DNA from: Lactobacillus johnsonii
GTDB taxonomy: Bacteria > Bacillota > Bacilli > Lactobacillales > Lactobacillaceae
Reading direction: 5' to 3'
Length of the DNA stretch: 64,000 bases
Assembly: GCF_014058685.1 (NCBI RefSeq)
Contig: NZ_CP059055.1
Span: 1,240,001-1,304,000, forward strand
The translations under genes were made by a program, and so were the position numbers. Below are positions 58,024 through 64,000 of this stretch, piece by piece. Position 1 is the stretch's first letter; every line of letters begins with the position of its first letter. Under the pieces are notes generated by a model. The model saw nothing but the letters and a program-made list of their open reading frames with translations, searched no databases and was not told the DNA's origin.

Positions 58024-58464
58024 TTATGACATACTTTTTGTAGTTTTCTCAATATCTTCTATTTGATTAATATTCATTTTAGCTAGATTTTCTTTTAACT
58101 CCACCCATTGCTTACTCAATTTCTTATTTTTTTGTTCTGCTTGTTTCTCTGCATAAGCAACTAACTTTTCTAAGTTAGCATAATTTTGAAGTAACTGATG
58201 GGATTGATTTTGCAATAGCTTCTGATCTAAGTCGGTTTTATTTGCATCTTCACTAACTTCTAAAATAGCTCGAACTTGTGGCTGACAAAAATCTTTCAAA
58301 ATACCAGCAATCTCTTGTAATTCTTCAACACCGCTTCTATCAAAATGTAATAAATCTTTTTGTTCATCCTTTTCCACTAAATCCGTTGCAGCTTCATTTC
58401 TAAAATAAAGTTCTTGAGCAAAATCGTGTATGCTCTTTTCCATAGCTAAAAAATTATTATTCAT
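58024..58464 (-). CDS. Conserved-looking coiled-coil protein, unknown function
   Basis: 146 aa, not recognised. It is acidic, highly helical and Gln/Leu/Lys-rich, with no membrane segment and no catalytic motif I can name. The run LLQNQSHQLLQNYANLEKL suggests a helical bundle. It starts 2 nt after the stop of the DHA2 exporter gene and ends at its own terminator, so the two form a bicistronic unit. ATG 58443 is an alternative start. A role connected with the exporter is only a guess from linkage. Confidence 0.7.
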   Translation of the reverse strand: MNNNFLAMEKSIHDFAQELYFRNEAATDLVEKDEQKDLLHFDRSGVEELQEIAGILKDFCQPQVRAILEVSEDANKTDLDQKLLQNQSHQLLQNYANLEKLVAYAEKQAEQKNKKLSKQWVELKENLAKMNINQIEDIEKTTKSMS

Positions 58465-58466
58465 CT

Positions 58467-59867
58467 TTAGTTACACTTTCTTCTCTTGTATGTTTTTTTA
58501 TCTAGTTTAAACATAAACCAATCACATACTAAAATCAAAATTCCAAGACCAAAAGTGAAATAGAATGCGATTCGACTTCCTTGAGCAGTTAAAGTAGCAT
58601 AACTCCCAGTTTGCTTATTTTGAAACACTGCTATAATTGCAGCCAAAATTGCAGTCCCCATTGAACCAGCTAATTGTTGTGCTGTTTGACAAACAGCTGT
58701 TGCATCTGCTTTCAAATTTTTATCAACTATTTTTAAACTTTGCGCCATCGTATTGCTAAAGGACATACGATGTCCTAACATCAAAATTCCATAAAAACAA
58801 ATAATCATCCATGTGGTTAAGCTTAAGCCCCAATTAGCTAATAAAAAGCTCCCTAGCGCCATTAAAAACGCGCCACCATATAATGGCACTTTTGCTCCTA
58901 GGCGGTCATATAGTCGACCAAAATAAGCATTCAGGAGTCCAGCAACAATACTGCCTGGAAGTAAAACGAGTCCCCCAATTAAAGATGTTTGTTTATTAAC
59001 GATTTGGATATAGTTAGGTAAGACAAAACTCACTCCAATATTAATAAACTGAAGTAAAAAATAAGCACATGCTCCAAAAATAAATGCCCTATCTTCAAAA
59101 ACTGATAAGTCAAGTAGCTTACTAGTAGAACGTTTAGAAATTCTGACAAATAGGATGAATAAAATTGCGGCTAATATTAATAAAACCCATAGACGCCAAT
59201 TTTTCAGTCCCTTACTCAATTGATTTACACCGATTACTAAACTTACCATCCCTGCACTTAAAATTGCGTAAGCCAGCCAATTAAAAGATTTCTTTTTTAC
59301 TGGATGGTAGCTTCCAATCACAAAAATTCCAGCAATAAAAACTAATAGTGCGAAAATTGTAGCAATTATAAAAATCCAGCGCCAATTAAGGTAATAAGAA
59401 ATGCTTCCCCCAAAAGCTGGACCGAGAGTCGGAGCCATTGCTACTACTAAACCAGCAATTCCCATATATAGTCCCCATTCATCTCTTGGCATTACTTCTA
59501 CAATCAAATTAAACATCATTGGTGTACAGAGACCCACACCTAGAGCTGAAATTAAACGCCCTAACAATAAAATATAAAAATTTAATGCAAATGCTGAAAT
59601 AATACTTCCAACCATAAATGCAATGGCAGCTGTTACAAACAATTGCTTAGCAGTAAAACGCTCATTTTGATAAGAAGAACTAATCATAATTATTGCAATC
59701 ATCAATAGATATCCAGTTGTAGTCCACTGAATTGTATCTAAAGATACGTTAAATTGTTTCATCATCGCAGGAAAAGTTACATTTAAACTTGTTTCAGTTA
59801 AAATTCCAACAAAGGACATGAACGCTGTTGCTAGGACAGCCAATGTATTTTCTGTCTGTTTTTTCAT
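58467..59867 (-). CDS. MFS multidrug exporter, DHA2 (14-helix) family
   Basis: 466 aa integral membrane protein of the EmrB/QacA type. The first helix region has TETSLNVTFPAMMKQFNV, motif A appears in GRLISALGVGLCTPMMF-type sequence, and motif C-like GIAGLVVAMAPTLGPAFGG is the antiporter signature. It likely expels drugs or other hydrophobic compounds in exchange for protons; the substrate is unknown. ATG 59867 has GGAGAA just upstream. That site lies immediately after a terminator hairpin following pgi. Confidence 0.88.
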   Translation of the reverse strand: MKKQTENTLAVLATAFMSFVGILTETSLNVTFPAMMKQFNVSLDTIQWTTTGYLLMIAIIMISSSYQNERFTAKQLFVTAAIAFMVGSIISAFALNFYILLLGRLISALGVGLCTPMMFNLIVEVMPRDEWGLYMGIAGLVVAMAPTLGPAFGGSISYYLNWRWIFIIATIFALLVFIAGIFVIGSYHPVKKKSFNWLAYAILSAGMVSLVIGVNQLSKGLKNWRLWVLLILAAILFILFVRISKRSTSKLLDLSVFEDRAFIFGACAYFLLQFINIGVSFVLPNYIQIVNKQTSLIGGLVLLPGSIVAGLLNAYFGRLYDRLGAKVPLYGGAFLMALGSFLLANWGLSLTTWMIICFYGILMLGHRMSFSNTMAQSLKIVDKNLKADATAVCQTAQQLAGSMGTAILAAIIAVFQNKQTGSYATLTAQGSRIAFYFTFGLGILILVCDWFMFKLDKKTYKRRKCN

Positions 59868-59877
59868 TTTTTCTCCA

Positions 59878-59912
59878 ATAAAAAAGAGTGGAGGCAATTA
59901 GCCTCTACCCTT
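59878..59912 (-). terminator. Terminator after pgi, abutting the exporter's ribosome site
   Basis: On the minus strand GTAGAGGC pairs with GCCTCCAC (one A-C mismatch), extended by AGG/TCT. A U-run at 59879-59885 follows. The exporter SD (59871-59876) starts two to three bases later. It may be a pgi terminator, an attenuator of the exporter, or both. Confidence 0.8.
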
Positions 59913-59971
59913 TCTTTAACTATTATCTAGCTATATTCGATCTGCATACTATAAAAATATGCTAAGTAGAT

Positions 59972-61315
59972 TTATTTTAAGCGTTTAGTTAAATCATCAT
60001 GTAAGTCTTCATAACCAGGTTTGTTTAAAAGACCAAACATGTTTCTCTTGTAACTTTCAACACCTGGTTGGTTAAATGGGTTAATACCATTTAAGTAGCC
60101 TGAGATACCTACAGCTAATTCAAACCAGTAGATTAAGTAACCTAAAGTATGAGCTGTTTGATTTTCAATATCAACAGTCATAACTGGTACACCACCATCA
60201 GTATGAGCTAGAACTACACCTTCGTAAGCACGATCATTTACGTAATTCATAGTTTTACCTGATAAGAAGTTTAATTGATCTAGGTTTTCCTTATCGTCAG
60301 GAATAGTTACATCATGTGTTGGGTGTTCAACACGAATAACTGTTTCCATTAAGTTACGACGACCTTCTTGGATGTATTGACCAAGTGAGTGAAGGTCAGT
60401 AGTGAAGTTAGCACTAGATGGGTAAATACCTTTTTGATCTTTACCTTCTGATTCACCCATTAATTGCTTCCACCATTCACCAAACATTCTTAATGATGGT
60501 TCATAGTTTTCAAGTAATTCAGTAGTGTAACCTTTACGGTAAAGGATATTACGCATTGCTGCATATTGGTAAGGACTGTCCTTTAAAACATCTGGATCAG
60601 TGTAAGCAGCACGTGCATCTGCAGCACCCTTCATCATAGCATCGATGTCACCACCAGCTACAGCAATTGGAAGCAAACCAACAGCTGACAATACTGAGAA
60701 ACGACCACCAATATCATCTGGAACTACGAATTCTTCGTAACCTTCTGCATCTGCTTCAGTCTTCAAAGCACCCTTAGCACGGTCAGTAGTTGCGTAAATT
60801 CTCTTAGCAGCTTCTTCTTTACCGTATTTCTTGATTAACTTATCCTTCAATACACGGAAAGCAATTGAAGGTTCAGTAGTAGTACCAGACTTAGAAATAA
60901 TATTAATTGAAAAGTCCTTATCTCCTAACCATTCAAGCAAATCGTAAAGGTATGAACCTGAAAGAGAATTACCACAAAATACTACAGTTGGGTACTTTTC
61001 TTTTTCTCTACCGTAGAAAGAGCTATTTAAGAACTCAATTGAAGCTTGGGCACCAAGGTATGAACCACCAATACCAATACCAACTAAAACTTCTGAATCA
61101 TTTTGAATCTTTTTAGCTGCTTTTTTAATACGATCAAATTCGTCTTTATCATAATTAATTGGCAAATCAATCCAACCACGGAAGTCACTACCTGCGCCAG
61201 TACCTTCGCGTAATTCTTGATCTGCAGCAGTTACCATTGCTTGCATTTCCTTTAATTCATTTTCATGAACAAAAGGAGTTAATTTACTTGCATCAAAGTG
61301 AACAACTTTACTCAT
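59972..61315 (-). CDS. pgi: Glucose-6-phosphate isomerase
   Basis: 447 aa, the size of Gram-positive PGI. Family motifs are [12 protein letters not shown], the signature [16 protein letters not shown], and [19 protein letters not shown]. The C-terminal block is [21 protein letters not shown]. It interconverts glucose-6-P and fructose-6-P. Its GC content is slightly higher and codons more biased than its neighbours, as expected for strong expression. GGAAG precedes the ATG. Confidence 0.98.
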   Translation of the reverse strand: MSKVVHFDASKLTPFVHENELKEMQAMVTAADQELREGTGAGSDFRGWIDLPINYDKDEFDRIKKAAKKIQNDSEVLVGIGIGGSYLGAQASIEFLNSSFYGREKEKYPTVVFCGNSLSGSYLYDLLEWLGDKDFSINIISKSGTTTEPSIAFRVLKDKLIKKYGKEEAAKRIYATTDRAKGALKTEADAEGYEEFVVPDDIGGRFSVLSAVGLLPIAVAGGDIDAMMKGAADARAAYTDPDVLKDSPYQYAAMRNILYRKGYTTELLENYEPSLRMFGEWWKQLMGESEGKDQKGIYPSSANFTTDLHSLGQYIQEGRRNLMETVIRVEHPTHDVTIPDDKENLDQLNFLSGKTMNYVNDRAYEGVVLAHTDGGVPVMTVDIENQTAHTLGYLIYWFELAVGISGYLNGINPFNQPGVESYKRNMFGLLNKPGYEDLHDDLTKRLK

Positions 61316-61398
61316 TATTTAAACTTCCTTTTTTTGTAACTTTTTCACATACAAACCTTATTTTAGCAGTTACTTCCTCATAAAACTAGAGTTTTTTC

Positions 61399-62001
61399 TT
61401 ATAAGAATCTATAAATAATTCGATATAATATAAATCCAATTATAGTCCCGCAAACATTAAAAAATACGTCATCTATATCGCTTACACCAGTTTCTAAAAC
61501 AAATTGCAAAGATTCAATACTTACGGATAAACATCCCCCGGCCAAAATGGTTCCTACCATACTTTTTTTCTGAATAACTGTAGGAAATAAAAAACCAAAC
61601 GGGATGAACCATAAAACATTTCCAAGCGAATTATAAAAAAAGTCAAGTAAACTCTGACCATGAGTCAATTTCAGCGTTTCTTTCATAAATACTAAGTTTA
61701 TATCGCTTAGACTACGATGGAAATTAAATGTCAACTGCCATGGAAAATATGTATCTCTAAATACTGTCAGCATTAAGAGCAAAATTATATAAAAACTAAA
61801 TATCCATACACAAGCTTCGGACTTCAGGGTTCTTCTATGTCTCACCAATAACAGCCAACATAAACGAATAATTACAAAAATAATAAAGTAAAAAAGTGTC
61901 TTATCTAAGCTATACAAAATCAACTTAATTAAGGCAAAGTGATTAATATGCGCTGCATAATGGTGAAAAATATATTCATATAAGGGTTGTAAAAAAAGCA
62001 T
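61399..62001 (-). CDS. VanZ-like family membrane protein
   Basis: 200 aa with about five membrane helices. Conserved VanZ blocks are LLLMLTVFRDTYFP, SLGNVLWFIPFGFLFP, SIESLQFVLETGVSDIDDVFFNVCGTIIGF. VanZ was named from a teicoplanin-resistance cluster, but chromosomal relatives have no established function. It is divergent from ltaS. TATAAT (about 62031-62036 on the complement) is a probable -10. Confidence 0.88.
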   Translation of the reverse strand: MLFLQPLYEYIFHHYAAHINHFALIKLILYSLDKTLFYFIIFVIIRLCWLLLVRHRRTLKSEACVWIFSFYIILLLMLTVFRDTYFPWQLTFNFHRSLSDINLVFMKETLKLTHGQSLLDFFYNSLGNVLWFIPFGFLFPTVIQKKSMVGTILAGGCLSVSIESLQFVLETGVSDIDDVFFNVCGTIIGFILYRIIYRFL

Positions 62002-62104
62002 AACCTAACCGACTCCGTAATTTTGGCTTAATTATAACGTAAAGATCTCCATGAAAGATGATTTTTTTCAAAATATTAAAAAATCGCAAACCTTTAACAA
62101 AAGT

Positions 62105-62133
62105 TTGTCTTTTTTTGAAATTACCAGTAAAAT
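62105..62133 (+). promoter_or_regulatory. ltaS promoter
   Basis: TTGTCT (62105-62110) and TAAAAT (62128-62133) are exactly 17 bases apart, with a short leader of about 20 nt and AAAGGAG before the GTG at 62161. Confidence 0.75.
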
Positions 62134-62160
62134 ATTCCTTATTAAAAGGAGTAGTGAAGC

Positions 62161-64000
62161 GTGAATAAAACAAAACGTAATTTCTGGCAAACTAGAATTG
62201 GTTTCTTAACAATCCTAACACTTTGTTTTTGGGCAAAATATATGTATGCGGCTTACTTTGATTTTAAGCTTGGCTTAAGTGACCCATACCAGCACTTCAT
62301 CGTCTGGTTAACGCCTTTAGGCACATGCATTATTATTCTTAGTTTAGGGCTCTATTTCTCTAAGCCATTAGTCTCTTATATTGCAATGCTAGTTTTAGAC
62401 ACAATAAATACGATTTTGCTTTTTGCAAATGTCATTTATTATCGTCAATTTTCAGACTTTTTAACTAGTAAAACTATTCAAAATACCGGAAAAGTATCAC
62501 AAGGACTAGGAAAGAGTACGGTTGCTTTACTGCATCCCAGCGATATTTTTCTTTGGCTGGATCTCATAATTATCATTATCTTATTGATTATTAAAGTTAT
62601 CAAAATTGATCCACGTAAGTATGGATTTAAACGTCCATTTGCTGTCTCATCATTTGGCGTTTTCATGTTAACTTTAAATATGTTTTTAGCTGAAACCTCA
62701 CGTCCACGATTATTAAGAAATACATTCGACCGCTCTTACGTGGTTAAATATCTTGGACTTGATACTTATTCAGTATATGACCTCTTAAAAAGTGCACAAT
62801 CAAACCAAGTTAAGAAAAATGCTAATGCAGAAGATATTAATCAAGTACTCGACTTTACTAAAAAGCATTATGCAAAAGCAAATCCAGAATATTTTGGTAA
62901 AGCCAAGGGAAAAAATGTCATTGTCCTACACCTAGAAAGTTTTCAACAATTTCTAATTGGATTAAGAGTTAATGGACAAGAAGTTACTCCATTTCTTAAC
63001 TCACTCTATCATAATAAAGACACCGTTAGCTTTAGTAACTTTTATCATCAAGTAGGCTTGGGACGAACCAGTGATGCAGAAAATATGCTTGAAACTGGAA
63101 CATATGGTATTTCAGATGGTTCCCTATTTTCATCATTAGGATCTGAAAATACTTTCCAAGGTGCACCTCAAATTCTTCGTCAAACTGGCTATACTTCGGC
63201 TGTTTTTCACGGTAACACAGGAACTTTTTGGAATCGAAATGAAGTATATAAAAATTTAGGATATAACTATTTCTTCGATGCAAATTATTTCTCTCAAAAA
63301 AAGAACGACAAAATCGGATATGGCCTAAAAGATAAGTTATTGTTTAGTGAAAGCATTAAGTATCTTGAACAGATTCAGCAACCATTCTATGTTAAGTATT
63401 TAACTGTTACTAACCATATTCCATTTCAACTTGATCAAGAAGATAAAGATGATAACTTTACTACTACAAATACTTCAAATACAACCATCAATAATTACTT
63501 TGAGACAGCGCATTATCTTGACCAATCAGTTAAAGAGTTCTTTGATTATCTAAAAAAGAGTGGCCTTGATAAAAATACGATGGTTATCCTTTATGGAGAC
63601 CATTACGGTGTTGGTAGTTCAGATGATGAATTATCTGCTCTGGCACCAGTATTAGGTAAAGATTTTAGTAAATGGACATCTTATGACACAACAGAACTTC
63701 AAAAAGTTCCTTTCATGATCCATATGAATGGAATTAAGGGGACAATTGATAACAAGCTTAGCGGTGAAATTGATGTTCTCCCAACGTTACTTCATCTTTT
63801 AGGAATTTCAAATAAAAATTATATTCAATTTGGTCAGGATTTATTCTCCAAACAATATCGACAAGTAGTTGTGTTTAGAAACGGTACTATTGTTACTCCG
63901 AAATATATAATTATTGGCGGTAAAGGTATTAAAGGGACAATTTACAATCATCAAACTGGGGAAAAGATCACTAAATTTAATAAAAAGCAAAAAGTTGAAA
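62161..64000 (+). CDS. ltaS: Lipoteichoic acid synthase family protein (partial, runs off right edge)
   Basis: At least 613 aa; the stop codon is beyond the window. The start is GTG 62161 with AAAGGAG upstream. Five membrane helices occupy the first ~190 residues. The extracellular sulfatase-like domain contains NVIVLHLESFQQF (metal-ligand Glu) and the catalytic Thr303 in GLGRTSDAE. Later come FHGNTGTFWNRN, TVTNHIPF and LYGDHYG, all LtaS-type metal and substrate motifs. It polymerises glycerol-phosphate from phosphatidylglycerol onto a glycolipid anchor. Whether it is the main synthase or a primase paralogue cannot be told. Confidence 0.93.
   Translation, partial: MNKTKRNFWQTRIGFLTILTLCFWAKYMYAAYFDFKLGLSDPYQHFIVWLTPLGTCIIILSLGLYFSKPLVSYIAMLVLDTINTILLFANVIYYRQFSDFLTSKTIQNTGKVSQGLGKSTVALLHPSDIFLWLDLIIIIILLIIKVIKIDPRKYGFKRPFAVSSFGVFMLTLNMFLAETSRPRLLRNTFDRSYVVKYLGLDTYSVYDLLKSAQSNQVKKNANAEDINQVLDFTKKHYAKANPEYFGKAKGKNVIVLHLESFQQFLIGLRVNGQEVTPFLNSLYHNKDTVSFSNFYHQVGLGRTSDAENMLETGTYGISDGSLFSSLGSENTFQGAPQILRQTGYTSAVFHGNTGTFWNRNEVYKNLGYNYFFDANYFSQKKNDKIGYGLKDKLLFSESIKYLEQIQQPFYVKYLTVTNHIPFQLDQEDKDDNFTTTNTSNTTINNYFETAHYLDQSVKEFFDYLKKSGLDKNTMVILYGDHYGVGSSDDELSALAPVLGKDFSKWTSYDTTELQKVPFMIHMNGIKGTIDNKLSGEIDVLPTLLHLLGISNKNYIQFGQDLFSKQYRQVVVFRNGTIVTPKYIIIGGKGIKGTIYNHQTGEKITKFNKKQKVE

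Noticed and set aside
62041-62100. GATTTTTT/AAAAAATC hairpin between the VanZ-like gene and ltaS
   Set aside because: A-T only stem in an AT-rich divergent promoter region; no support for a terminator or operator.

Overview
The window is a contiguous piece of a low-GC Gram-positive chromosome. Gene content, order and protein sequences fit a Lactobacillus of the johnsonii/gasseri/acidophilus group: an S4 protein without zinc cysteines, T-box controlled aminoacyl-tRNA synthetases, small DUF3397/DUF4044/DUF2969 proteins, and an atp operon without atpI directly downstream of upp. The species assignment is an inference from recognised families, not a database result. Almost everything is housekeeping. 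The only clear mobile DNA is one ISL3-family insertion sequence.

Layout. 1-4300 (minus): 3' part of a synthetase operon, ileS (T-box controlled) - cold-shock-like gene - Nudix hydrolase - small membrane protein - mtnN (cut by the window edge). 4299-17749 (minus): the division and cell wall (dcw) cluster, read mraZ-rsmH-ftsL-pbp2x-mraY-murD-murG-divIB-ftsA-ftsZ-sepF-ylmG-ylmH-divIVA, with an MraZ-box-like repeat array before mraZ. 17930-18491: two small membrane proteins (DUF3397, DUF4044). 18541-21000 (minus): mreB-mreC-mreD. 21129-26620 (minus): T-box - valS - folC - HAD phosphatase - radC. 26649-29470 (minus): a P2A ATPase behind a yybP-ykoY (manganese) riboswitch. 29488-35552 (minus): ezrA - cysteine desulfurase - thiI - rsuA - GDPD. 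35625-39431 (plus): rpsD with a structured leader, yueI, rarA, a 6S RNA gene, a small membrane protein and a universal stress protein.

39475-40924 is the ISL3 element, with an 8-bp target duplication, inserted at the terminator between convergent usp and rodA. 40938-44204 (minus): mbl - epuA-like - yidD - DUF2969 - rodA, preceded by DUF1146. 44255-50717 (minus): atpBEFHAGDC. 50809-55098 (minus): tdk-prfA-prmC-ywlC-upp. 55257-56609 (plus): murT. 56646-57872 (minus): two tRNA genes and a serine hydrolase. 58024-61315 (minus): pgi, a DHA2 exporter and an unknown partner. 61399-64000: VanZ-like gene divergent from ltaS, which runs off the right edge.

Together the window holds most of the shape and division machinery (Z-ring: FtsZ/FtsA/SepF/EzrA; divisome: DivIB/FtsL/PBP2x; elongasome: MreB/Mbl/MreC/MreD/RodA), part of the peptidoglycan precursor pathway (MraY, MurG, MurD, MurT) and lipoteichoic acid synthesis. 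The most informative signals are in RNA and regulation: two T-boxes, a Mn2+ riboswitch, a 6S RNA, a likely S4 leader, an MraZ operator, and a repeated arrangement in which an intrinsic terminator lies directly against the Shine-Dalgarno (SD) sequence of the next gene. I found no CRISPR array, prophage, toxin-antitoxin pair or obvious defence system.
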